Of a stretch of DNA of 64,000 nt, positions 55,450 through 63,510 are shown piece after piece. The stretch comes from Chromohalobacter sp. 296-RDG (GTDB lineage: Bacteria > Pseudomonadota > Gammaproteobacteria > Pseudomonadales > Halomonadaceae). How positions within the stretch are numbered: position 1 is the first letter of the stretch; each line of letters begins with the position of its first letter. A program made the position numbers and the translations under genes. The notes beneath the pieces were generated by a model. The model was not told where the DNA came from. It did not search any database and was given only the letters and a program-made list of their open reading frames with translations. The stretch covers positions 186,001-250,000 of the forward strand of contig NZ_JARANY010000001.1 of the NCBI RefSeq assembly GCF_029889885.1, in the 5' to 3' direction.

Positions 55450-56139
55450 ATGAGCGGTGAAACGCAGCCGGAGAACAGTGCGGATGGCACCCCCACTGAC
55501 GATCTAATCCACAAGATCGGCAATATGACGCGCATGCTGCATGAAAGCATGCGCGAGTTGGGACTGGACAAGGAGATCGAAAAGGCAGCCGAAGCGATTC
55601 CCGATGCGCGAGATCGTCTTAGTTATGTCGCGACCATGACCGAGCAAGCGGCGGAACGGTCGCTGAACGCCATCGATCAGGCACAGCCGTTGCAAGAGCG
55701 TATGGAATCGGGGGCCGAAAAGCTCGACCAACGCTGGGAAGAATGGTTCGCCGCGCCTGTCGAATTAGACGACGCCAAGGAACTGGTGAAGGATACGCGT
55801 GACTTCCTGCGCGATGTGCCGTCCCAGACCAAGGCGACCAATGCGCAGTTGCTCGAAATCATGATGGCCCAGGATTTCCAGGATCTGACCGGTCAGGTCA
55901 TCAAGAAAATGATGGATGTCATCCGAGAGATCGAGCAGCAGTTGGTGCAGGTGCTGATCGACACCGCTCCTGAGAGCCATGACAAGGAAGAGCTGCAGCA
56001 ACTTGCCGACGAGCGTTCGCGTAAGCCTCAGAAGGTCGATGAAGAGCTGCTCAACGGGCCGCAGGTCAAGCCCGAAGGCACCGATGTCGTCAATGACCAG
56101 GACCAGGTCGACGACCTCCTCGATAGCCTGGGTTTCTGA
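55450..56139 (+). CDS. cheZ: Protein phosphatase CheZ
   Basis: Dephosphorylates CheY-P. The 229-residue helical protein contains the active-site stretch [20 protein letters not shown], with the conserved Asp and catalytic Gln, and ends with [12 protein letters not shown], practically identical to the CheY-binding peptide of E. coli CheZ. The long antiparallel hairpin is seen as [24 protein letters not shown] and the helices after it. A clean terminator follows. Confidence 0.96.
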   Translation: MSGETQPENSADGTPTDDLIHKIGNMTRMLHESMRELGLDKEIEKAAEAIPDARDRLSYVATMTEQAAERSLNAIDQAQPLQERMESGAEKLDQRWEEWFAAPVELDDAKELVKDTRDFLRDVPSQTKATNAQLLEIMMAQDFQDLTGQVIKKMMDVIREIEQQLVQVLIDTAPESHDKEELQQLADERSRKPQKVDEELLNGPQVKPEGTDVVNDQDQVDDLLDSLGF

Positions 56140-56150
56140 TCCCTCCCAAC

Positions 56151-56177
56151 GCTGCCGGTGCCTACCGGCAGCTTTTC
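56151..56177 (+). terminator. Terminator after cheZ
   Basis: Perfect 9-base-pair stem GCTGCCGGT/ACCGGCAGC (56151-56159 with 56164-56172), a 4-base loop, then TTTT. It lies 12 bases past cheZ. Confidence 0.9.
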
Positions 56178-56338
56178 AGTCTCGCGTCTCCTGAATAGCA
56201 TGGCTAAGTAGTCGCTATTCCAGTGATCGGCTGTCCCGCGTTCCCGAGAAAATAGCCCGCATTCGATGAATGCGGTTGTTCGGCGCCTAGGCATTTGCCT
56301 TGGCGAAGGGCTTCTAGCGCCACGACGTCAGAGGACCC

Positions 56339-57508
56339 ATGGCCGACGGTAGTGACAGCGACGAGGAAAAGACCGAAGACCCGACACCTCGACGACTCGA
56401 CAAGGCGAGGGAAGACGGTGAGGTTGCGCGCTCGCGCGAGCTGACCACTTTCATGCTGTTGGCGGCAGGGGTAATGACGCTATGGTCGCTAGGCGGTCAT
56501 CTCTACGAAAGCTTAGGGGCCGTCATGGAGCAGTCATTCATATTTTCACGCGCTGAAGTGTTCGATACTTCCGTACTCATGTCGCATATTTGGGCGTTGG
56601 GCAAAAACACGCTGATGTCCCTGATGCCGTTGTTCCTCATTGTATCGGTCGTCGCGCTGGCAGCGCCGGTCATGCTGGGTGGCTGGCTGATGACGGCAAA
56701 GTCGTTGCAGCCTCAAGTGTCCAAGCTCAATCCTCTGAAGGGATTGAAGCGCATGTTTTCATCGCAAGCGATAGCGGAATTGGGCAAGGCCGTCGCCAAA
56801 TCGACGCTGGTGGGCGGTGTCGCCGTGATCTTCCTGTGGTGGCATCGTGGCGATCTCCTGGGCTTGATGAACTTGCCGTTGAGCGAAGCATTGGCAAGGG
56901 GTATGAACCTCGCGGTGCTGTGCCTGGCCTTTTGCGTCGCGACACTCATTGTCGTGGTGTTGATCGATGTGCCTTTCCAGTTGTGGAGTTTTACCAAGAA
57001 GCTGCGCATGACCAAGGACGAGGTCAAGAAAGAGCACAAGGAAACCGAAGGCGATCCCCAGGTGAAGGCCCGTATGCGCGCTCAGCAGCAGTCCATGGCA
57101 CGGCGGCGGATGATGGCCCAGGTGCCGGATGCGGATGTCATCGTCACTAACCCTACGCATTATGCCGTGGCGTTGATGTATGAAGGGAGTCAGATGGAGG
57201 CGCCGCGCGTCGTGGCCAAGGGCTCGGATATGGTCGCCACGCGTATCCGCGAACTGGGCGAGGCGCATGGCGTGCCCTTGCTGGAAGCGCCGCCGTTGGC
57301 GCGTGCGCTGCATCAGCATGTGGACATCGATTACGAAGTCCCCGCGAATCTGTATACCGCCGTGGCGGAAGTGCTGGCTTGGGCCTACCGCTTGAAACGT
57401 GTGCGCGAGGAAGGGGGTGGCTGGCCACAAACGCCATATGACCTGCCCGTGCCCGACGAGTTAGATCCGTCTCGGCAAAACGTCGCCGACGCCAAGGACA
57501 CACCATGA
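56339..57508 (+). CDS. flhB: Flagellar type III export switch protein FlhB
   Basis: Inner-membrane component of the export gate that switches from rod/hook to filament substrates after self-cleavage. The 389 residues have the N-terminal signature EEKTEDPTPRRLDKAREDGEVARSRE, four membrane helices (about 30-215) and the cytosolic domain with the autocleavage site NPTH in DVIVTNPTHYAVALMY (about residue 266). It has a polar C-terminal tail. Its stop overlaps the flhA ATG (ATGA). It begins the six-gene run flhB-flhA-flhF-61798 ORF-flhE-fliA. Confidence 0.96.
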   Translation: MADGSDSDEEKTEDPTPRRLDKAREDGEVARSRELTTFMLLAAGVMTLWSLGGHLYESLGAVMEQSFIFSRAEVFDTSVLMSHIWALGKNTLMSLMPLFLIVSVVALAAPVMLGGWLMTAKSLQPQVSKLNPLKGLKRMFSSQAIAELGKAVAKSTLVGGVAVIFLWWHRGDLLGLMNLPLSEALARGMNLAVLCLAFCVATLIVVVLIDVPFQLWSFTKKLRMTKDEVKKEHKETEGDPQVKARMRAQQQSMARRRMMAQVPDADVIVTNPTHYAVALMYEGSQMEAPRVVAKGSDMVATRIRELGEAHGVPLLEAPPLARALHQHVDIDYEVPANLYTAVAEVLAWAYRLKRVREEGGGWPQTPYDLPVPDELDPSRQNVADAKDTP

Positions 57509-59589
57509 ATGCGTTGAGTCAGTTATGGGGCCGTCGTGAGTGGCTGAACGACACCCGCTTGAAGGTGCTGGCCGGCCCCGTGCTGATCATCATGATCTTG
57601 AGCATGATGATCCTGCCGTTGCCGGCGTTTGTGCTGGACCTTCTGTTTACCTTCAATATTACTCTGGCCGTGATGGTGCTGCTGGTGAGCATGTTCACGG
57701 AGAAGCCGCTCGATTTCGCGGCCTTCCCGTCGGTCTTGTTGTTTTCGACCCTATTGCGGTTGTCGTTGAACGTCGCCTCCACGCGTGTGGTCTTGATGGA
57801 GGGCCACGAAGGCGGCGATGCGGCCGGCAAGGTGATCGAGGCCTTCGGCGCCTTTCTGATCGGAGGGAACTTCGCCGTTGGTCTGGTCGTGTTCCTGATC
57901 CTGGTGGTGATCAACTTCATGGTCATTACCAAGGGCGCGGGCCGTATCGCCGAGGTCGGCGCGCGCTTTACGCTGGATGCCATGCCCGGCAAGCAGATGG
58001 CCATCGACGCTGACCTCAACGCCGGCTTGATCGGTGAGGAAGACGCGCGGGAACGGCGTCAGGAGACCTCGCAGGAAGCCGATTTCTACGGTTCCATGGA
58101 CGGGGCCAGCAAGTTCGTGCGCGGTGATGCCATCGCCGGCATCATCATCATGATGATCAATTTGATCGGCGGTCTGGCGATCGGCATGGCGCAACACAGC
58201 CTGAGCTTTTCCGAAGCCGGCCATACCTATACCTTGCTCACCATCGGCGACGGCCTGGTGGCACAGATTCCGGCGCTGGTGATCTCGACGGCGGCAGGTG
58301 TCACCGTCTCGCGCGTCAACACCGACCAGGATGTCGGCCAGCAACTGATCAGTCAGCTCTTCAACAATCCGCAGGTCTTGATGCTGGCTGCAGGCGTCAT
58401 GGGACTTCTGGGGCTCGTGCCGGGGATGCCTAACCTGGTCTTCTTGCTGTTCACCGCGTTGCTCGGGGGATTGGCGTGGTGGATGTGGCGTCGTGATCAG
58501 CAACAAGTCACCCAAGAGGCATCTCCCCAAACACCGCCTCCTCAGCCCGAAGTGCCGGAGGCGAGCTGGGACGATGTACAGCTAGTCGATACCCTGGGCC
58601 TCGAAGTTGGTCACCGTTTGATACCACTCGTCGACCATCGCCAGAAGGGCGAGTTGCTGGGGCGTATCAAGAGCGTTCGCAAGAAATTCGCCCAGGATGT
58701 CGGCTTCCTGCCACCGGTCGTGCACATCCGCGACAATCTCGAGCTGGGGCCCTCGACCTATATCATCACCCTCAAGGGCGTCGAAGTGGGGCGCGCCGAT
58801 GCGCATCCGGGACAATGGTTGGCCATCGATCCGGGGCAGGTGTCGGGTAATGTGGAAGGCACGCCGACTCAGGATCCGGCCTTCGGCCTACCCGCCGTAT
58901 GGATCGACGCCGCGCAGCGGGAGCGCGCCCAGGTCTACGGCTATACCGTGGTCGATGCGAGTACGGTGGTGGCCACGCATCTCAATCACCTGCTGCATCG
59001 CCACGCCAATGACATGCTGGGGCGTCAAGAAGTACAGCAATTGCTTGACAAGATCGCTGCCGAGAACAAGTCGCTGGTCGAGGATGTGGTGCCCAAGCTG
59101 CTGACCCTGACCGCGATGCAGCGCATCCTGCAGAATCTGCTCGCCGAGGAAGTCTCGATTCGCGACATGCGCACCATCCTCGAGACGCTGGCCGAGCATG
59201 CGCCACAGCAGGCCGATCCCCACGAGCTGACCGCTATGGTGCGTGTGGCGTTGGGACGCTCGATCACCCAGCAATGGTTCCCCGGTGATCAGGAGATGCA
59301 TGTCATCGGCCTGGAAGCCAATCTCGAACAGGTTCTGACCCAGGCGCTGAGCAATGGCGGTGGCCTGGAACCGGGACTGGCCGATACCCTCATGGAGCAG
59401 GCGACGGCCGCCGTGGAACGTCAGGAAGCGCGTGGCGAGCCGACAGTGCTGGTCGTCCAGCATGGTTTGCGCGCGTTGCTGGCCCGCTTCCTGCGCCGCC
59501 GCATTACCCATCTGGTGGTGATGTCCAATGCCGAAATCCCCGATGACCGCACCTTGCGTGTCACCGCTACCGTCGGAGCCCGTTCATGA
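57505..59589 (+). CDS. flhA: Flagellar export gate protein FlhA
   Basis: Nonameric export-gate protein that docks chaperone-substrate complexes and couples export to proton flow. The 694 residues comprise eight membrane helices (about 18-320), with the FHIPEP-type signature region LRLSLNVASTRVVLMEGHEG, the cytosolic loop FVRGDAIAGIIIMMINLIGG, and a C-terminal cytosolic ring domain from about 350 (RDNLELGPSTYIITLKG, LQNLLAEEVSIRDMRTILETLAEHAP). The length is typical (E. coli 692). Overlaps: ATGA with flhB upstream and ATGA with flhF downstream. Confidence 0.97.
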   Translation: MNALSQLWGRREWLNDTRLKVLAGPVLIIMILSMMILPLPAFVLDLLFTFNITLAVMVLLVSMFTEKPLDFAAFPSVLLFSTLLRLSLNVASTRVVLMEGHEGGDAAGKVIEAFGAFLIGGNFAVGLVVFLILVVINFMVITKGAGRIAEVGARFTLDAMPGKQMAIDADLNAGLIGEEDARERRQETSQEADFYGSMDGASKFVRGDAIAGIIIMMINLIGGLAIGMAQHSLSFSEAGHTYTLLTIGDGLVAQIPALVISTAAGVTVSRVNTDQDVGQQLISQLFNNPQVLMLAAGVMGLLGLVPGMPNLVFLLFTALLGGLAWWMWRRDQQQVTQEASPQTPPPQPEVPEASWDDVQLVDTLGLEVGHRLIPLVDHRQKGELLGRIKSVRKKFAQDVGFLPPVVHIRDNLELGPSTYIITLKGVEVGRADAHPGQWLAIDPGQVSGNVEGTPTQDPAFGLPAVWIDAAQRERAQVYGYTVVDASTVVATHLNHLLHRHANDMLGRQEVQQLLDKIAAENKSLVEDVVPKLLTLTAMQRILQNLLAEEVSIRDMRTILETLAEHAPQQADPHELTAMVRVALGRSITQQWFPGDQEMHVIGLEANLEQVLTQALSNGGGLEPGLADTLMEQATAAVERQEARGEPTVLVVQHGLRALLARFLRRRITHLVVMSNAEIPDDRTLRVTATVGARS

Positions 59590-61787
59590 GCGTGATGCGT
59601 TTTCACGGTGCCACCAGTCGCGAGGCGATGCGACAGGTACGAGACGCGCTGGGAGAGGATGCCCTGATCCTCTCCAACCGACGCGTGGATGAGGGCATCG
59701 AGGTCGTGGCCGTGGCCGAAGAGGCACAGTCATCACTGGTTGGGCAGGCAGAGGACGTGACCGTGCCTGCGCAGGCCAGTTCACCTTCCGCCGAGGCATC
59801 GCCTGCGCCGGGGCAGGATCGCCTGTACGCCGAAATGCAGGCCATGCGCGAACTTTTGATGTCGCATATCGCAGAGACACCACGCCCGCGCAGTGCACGC
59901 CCCGGCGTGCGCGGCGTCTTGCGCCAGCGCTTGATTACCGCCGGCTTCAGTGCCCGTCTGGTACGCGAAATGCTCGAGACGTTGCCCGACGAACTCGCCG
60001 ATGTCGATGCCGATGACCCACGCTTACTGGCCTGGAGCCGACGTCAACTGGAGACCCGTCTCGAGGTGCTCGATGACGAGGCGACGATGCTCGAGGAGGG
60101 CGGTGTGTTCGCCCTGGTGGGGCCGACAGGCGTAGGCAAGACCACGACCACCGCCAAGTTTGCGGCACGTTACGTGATGCGCTTCGGCGGGGACGACGTG
60201 GCCTTGGTGACCACCGATGATTATCGTATCGGCGCGCATGAACAGTTGCGAATCTATGCCAGATTGCTGGGTGTCGATGTGCATGCCGTGCACCATGAAG
60301 ACGATCTCGAAGGCTTGCTGGCACGTCTTGAAGGCAAGCGCATGGTGATTGTCGATACAGTGGGGATGAGCCAGCGCGATCAGCGCGTGACCGGGCAGAT
60401 CGCGCGCCTCGGCGGTGCGGGGCGTCCGGTACGGCGTCTCTTGCTGCTGAACGCGGCCAGCCACGGCGATACGCTTGAAGAAGTTGTCGAGACCTATCAG
60501 CGTGCTTCGCGGGACGCCGGTGCACCGCTTTACGGTTGCCTGTTGACCAAGGTCGACGAAGCGCCGCGTCTAGGCGCCGCGCTGGATGTCGTGATGCGTC
60601 ATCGACTACGCCTCTATTACGTTTCCCATGGCCAGCGCGTACCCGAAGACATTCGCCTGGCCGAAGCGCCAGCGCTTTTGGATGACGCGTTGGCCGTGGG
60701 TCAGGGCTCGCCCTTTACCTTCGATGAAGGCGTACTCACCGAGATGCTGCGGCCCACTGCCTCCGGACAAGGTCTGCAAGCGCTATCGCGGGATCTCTTG
60801 GCACAGCGCGATCAATTGACCCGGGTGATGGAAACGCTGCAACGCGGCGTAGCAGGCGTGGCCTGGCTCGATGCCGCGTGGCGTCGTCGCGAGTCGCCGC
60901 GGGCCATACAACAAAGCTGGCTTGAAGAGCATCTGGCACCGCCGTCGATGATCAAGGCGTGGCATGATGCCGAAGCGACGGGGCTGTTCTGGCCGGGAGG
61001 GAAGCCGCGAGGAATGGACTGGGCGGCGCCGATGCTGCCGCTGGATGCCAACGGCGATGTGCTGCCGCTGGCCTGGCCTCTTCACCGCTGGCCGCCGTCC
61101 GATACGCAACGCCTGACCCTGGCGCGTCGCCATCTGGGGAGTCATTGGCATGTGTTCGCGCGGGTACCTGATGCCGATGTCAGGCAACAGCTGCGCGAGG
61201 CGGACAGCCCCTGGCTGGCACGCACGCGGGTGCAGCAGCGCGTCTGGCATGCCGGGGAACGTCTGGCGATAGGCGAGTTAGTCGATCTAGCCGAGCCCTG
61301 TGGTCAGCATACCTGCCGTCTGCGCGGTCGCGCACGACGCGTGACACTGTCGCGCTTGCCGGTGGCCTTGGCCGAGACCGATGCGTGCACTCTACAGCTC
61401 TGGATTGCGACGAGTCACGATCCCGAGAGCGGGCGTCGGCGGGGCGTTTATCACTGGCTGGGGCATGGGGGCGACGCGCTGGATATCGATATGCGGGCTT
61501 TAGTCTACCGCCAGCTCGAACAGGATGATCTGTCGCGTTTGATGCGCACGGCATGGCAGCAGCTTGGAGGGTCGGCTCCTCTGGATTGCGAACTGCGTGT
61601 CTATCTGGCAGCGCAATTGGCGGCCCTGGCGCTACGCATGGACTTGAGCGAGGACGGCTGGGCGGTGGATGCGCGCCCCGTGGTGAAGCGTCTCGCCGGT
61701 GAACGCAAACGACGCAGCCCCGATACCCTGCTACAGGGTTTGATGCACTTGCTGACGGCGCATGCGGCGCTGTCACAGACGTCGTGA
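59586..61787 (+). CDS. flhF: Flagellar SRP-like GTPase FlhF with long C-terminal extension
   Basis: SRP-family GTPase that positions or licenses flagellar assembly. The N-terminus MRFHGATSREAMRQVRDALGEDALILSNR is the FlhF B-domain start. The NG domain follows (about 100-360): P-loop GPTGVGKTTTTAKFAARY near residue 179, VALVTTDDYRIGAHEQLRIYA, a DTVGMSQRD G3 motif, TKVDEA and YYVSHGQRVPEDIRLA. Normal FlhF ends about there (366-500 residues in known cases); this protein runs to 733. The extra 350 residues are Trp-rich and Arg-rich without a domain I recognise. ATGA overlap with flhA. The protein encoded next carries an FlhG-like activator motif. Confidence 0.92.
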   Translation: MSVMRFHGATSREAMRQVRDALGEDALILSNRRVDEGIEVVAVAEEAQSSLVGQAEDVTVPAQASSPSAEASPAPGQDRLYAEMQAMRELLMSHIAETPRPRSARPGVRGVLRQRLITAGFSARLVREMLETLPDELADVDADDPRLLAWSRRQLETRLEVLDDEATMLEEGGVFALVGPTGVGKTTTTAKFAARYVMRFGGDDVALVTTDDYRIGAHEQLRIYARLLGVDVHAVHHEDDLEGLLARLEGKRMVIVDTVGMSQRDQRVTGQIARLGGAGRPVRRLLLLNAASHGDTLEEVVETYQRASRDAGAPLYGCLLTKVDEAPRLGAALDVVMRHRLRLYYVSHGQRVPEDIRLAEAPALLDDALAVGQGSPFTFDEGVLTEMLRPTASGQGLQALSRDLLAQRDQLTRVMETLQRGVAGVAWLDAAWRRRESPRAIQQSWLEEHLAPPSMIKAWHDAEATGLFWPGGKPRGMDWAAPMLPLDANGDVLPLAWPLHRWPPSDTQRLTLARRHLGSHWHVFARVPDADVRQQLREADSPWLARTRVQQRVWHAGERLAIGELVDLAEPCGQHTCRLRGRARRVTLSRLPVALAETDACTLQLWIATSHDPESGRRRGVYHWLGHGGDALDIDMRALVYRQLEQDDLSRLMRTAWQQLGGSAPLDCELRVYLAAQLAALALRMDLSEDGWAVDARPVVKRLAGERKRRSPDTLLQGLMHLLTAHAALSQTS

Positions 61788-61797
61788 GGTGACGACG

Positions 61798-62235
61798 ATG
61801 AGCGATCAAGCGGCGGGGTTGCGCGCCTATGCGAGTCAGCGGCGCGACAAGTCGGCGCTGGTGACGATCGGCCATCCGTCGCCCCAGGCGGTGACAGCGA
61901 TCTGTGAACGACTGGCGTCTCTCAGTGGCTTTGCCTGGGAGACACTGCCACTCGCTGTCGGCGAGGTGACCGCCGCCCAGCGCTCCTCGCCGCATTGGGG
62001 CATCTGGGTGGCCTCTGGCGTGGAAGGTCTGCAACGTGCCTATCGCGAACTCAAGCAATGGTCGCAGTATGAGCGCCTGCCACATCTGCTGGTGATACGC
62101 GATCCAGCCAGCGCTGGCGATATGCCGCTTGGCAACCTGGTGAATACGGCGCGCCGCTTTCTGGCGGTCGAGCTCTACGTCGACCCCGCCGATTGGCTGG
62201 CGCATACACTGCCCTCAAGTGAGCGCCGCTCGTGA
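61798..62235 (+). CDS. Short protein with FlhG-like DQAxxLR motif, in the flhG position
   Basis: 145-residue protein between flhF and flhE, where many flagellar operons have flhG/fleN. The N-terminus is MSDQAAGLRAYA, matching the DQAxxLR motif by which FlhG activates the FlhF GTPase. The MinD-type Walker A (GKGGVGKT), switch motifs and membrane helix are all absent. The rest has an alternating strand-helix pattern: SALVTIGHPSP, SGFAWETLPL, PHWGIWVASGVEGLQRAYREL, LPHLLVIRDP and RFLAVELYVDPADWLAH. ATG 61798 has GAGGTGA 7 bases upstream. Its stop overlaps the flhE GTG. I infer an FlhF regulator; other explanations, including a chance motif, are not excluded. Confidence 0.8.
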   Translation: MSDQAAGLRAYASQRRDKSALVTIGHPSPQAVTAICERLASLSGFAWETLPLAVGEVTAAQRSSPHWGIWVASGVEGLQRAYRELKQWSQYERLPHLLVIRDPASAGDMPLGNLVNTARRFLAVELYVDPADWLAHTLPSSERRS

Positions 62236-62663
62236 AATCCCTGGGCTGCGTCATGGCATTGCTGGTCGCGATCGGTGCCGCGCTGAGCATGACGCCATTC
62301 GCGCAAGCTGTCGAAGCCGGCAGCTGGGCGGTGACACTGCCACGTGGACCGCTGCTGACGACGCCGGGGCGTGACGAGCGAACGTCACCTCTGCGCCCGC
62401 CCGAGTCCCACACGGTCGGCGATGGCCGTATCACGCGGGTGTCCTGGCGTTACACCACGCAGGAGCCGAGCGATGTGCGGGCGTGGCTGTGTCATCCGCG
62501 TCGTTGTGTCGAAATGGCCACGCGTCGTGGGGGGACGCAGGCGCTGGAGGGGCTTTCCGCTAGAGGGCCTTTTGTACTGTGCTTTCGGCGCGCCACCTCC
62601 GGGAAAGCATCGCACACGGGCGTGCGCATCGAGGACTTGCAACTGATCGTGAATTACCGCTGA
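62232..62663 (+). CDS. flhE: Flagellar protein FlhE
   Basis: Periplasmic flagellar protein, linked in enterics to preventing proton leak through the export gate. The 143 residues begin with a signal peptide (about 1-26, cleavage after FAQA), then AGSWAVTLPRGPLLTT. The FlhE hallmarks follow: VSWRYTTQ, RAWLCHPRRCVEM (two Cys, probably a disulfide) and the C-terminal LQLIVNYR, which matches the IVNYR end of enterobacterial FlhE. The start is GTG 62232, overlapping the previous stop (GTGA). In E. coli flhE directly follows flhA; here flhF and the DQAxxLR gene are inserted between them. Confidence 0.85.
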   Translation: MKSLGCVMALLVAIGAALSMTPFAQAVEAGSWAVTLPRGPLLTTPGRDERTSPLRPPESHTVGDGRITRVSWRYTTQEPSDVRAWLCHPRRCVEMATRRGGTQALEGLSARGPFVLCFRRATSGKASHTGVRIEDLQLIVNYR

Positions 62664-62722
62664 GAGGATGCGGTGAAGACGAATTCGGGAAAAGACCCAT
62701 CAAGCGGGGGTTATTCCGGCCT

Positions 62723-62750
62723 TGGCTGGCAGGTCGGAAGCTCGATAATG
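62723..62750 (+). promoter_or_regulatory. Possible sigma-70 promoter of fliA
   Basis: TTGGCT, 16 bases, GATAAT at 62745-62750, 50 bases before the fliA start in the 136-base gap after flhE. Hexamer matches are 4 and 5 of 6. A class II FlhDC-dependent start is expected here, but no FlhDC box could be defined. Confidence 0.4.
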
Positions 62751-62799
62751 TCAGCGGGCGTCGCGTCGAGCGTCGACCCGAACATCCGAGGCGATAGAG

Positions 62800-63498
62800 A
62801 TGTATACGGCACAGGGCAAAATCGATCAACGTGCACTGCTGGAGCAATACACGCCGCTCGTGCGGCGTCATGCGCTGGCATTGCAAGTACGCTTACCGGC
62901 CAGTGTCGAACTCGATGATTTGATTCAAGCCGGCATGGTGGGGTTACTCGACGCGCTGGAACGCTTCGATACCGCCCAAGGGGCGAGTTTTTCCACCTTC
63001 GCCAATCAGCGTGTGCGCGGCGCGATGATCGATGAACTGCGCAGTCGCGACTGGATGCCGCGCAGTGTACGGCGCAGCGTACGGGCGTTGGATCAGGCGG
63101 TACACAAGCTCGAGCAATCGTTCGGACGTGCCCCGGACGAGCGTGAAATCGCCAGCGCTCTGGATATGCGCGTCGATGAATATCATCAGTTGTTGCTGGA
63201 TGCCAATAACGGTTATCTGCTGGGCTTCGACGAGGTCGTGTCTGAGCTCGGCGAGCCGCCGGCAGGCGAAACCGCCCCGGCGACTCCGCACGAGGCCTTG
63301 TTGAAAGGTGATGCGCGCACCCATCTGGTCGAGGCCATCGAGCAACTTCCCGAACGTGAAAAGCTGTTGCTGGGGCTTTATTACCAGGAAGAGCTCAACC
63401 TCAAGGAAATCGGTGCCGTGTTAGGCGTCAGCGAATCGCGGGTATGCCAATTGCATAGCCAGGCCGTGGCACGTCTCAGGGGGCGGCTCGCAGCCTGA
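62800..63498 (+). CDS. fliA: Flagellar sigma factor 28
   Basis: Directs RNA polymerase to late flagellar promoters such as the one upstream of fliD in this window. The 232-residue protein has region 2 (VELDDLIQAGMVGLLDALERFD, ASFSTFANQRVRGAMIDELRSRDWMPRSVRR), region 3 (GRAPDEREIASALDM) and region 4 with its helix-turn-helix (LPEREKLLLGLYYQEELNLKEIGAVLGVSESRVCQLHSQA). ATG 62800 has GAGG about 8 bases upstream. No flgM is seen in the window. Confidence 0.97.
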   Translation: MYTAQGKIDQRALLEQYTPLVRRHALALQVRLPASVELDDLIQAGMVGLLDALERFDTAQGASFSTFANQRVRGAMIDELRSRDWMPRSVRRSVRALDQAVHKLEQSFGRAPDEREIASALDMRVDEYHQLLLDANNGYLLGFDEVVSELGEPPAGETAPATPHEALLKGDARTHLVEAIEQLPEREKLLLGLYYQEELNLKEIGAVLGVSESRVCQLHSQAVARLRGRLAA

Positions 63499-63510
63499 GG
63501 CCCGCGAGGT

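Noticed and set aside
62673-62918. 81-residue ORF after flhE (GTG 62673)
   Set aside because: It runs over the fliA start for more than 100 bases in another frame, and the gap holds a plausible fliA promoter instead. Gly/Ser-rich low-complexity product with no clear ribosome-binding site.
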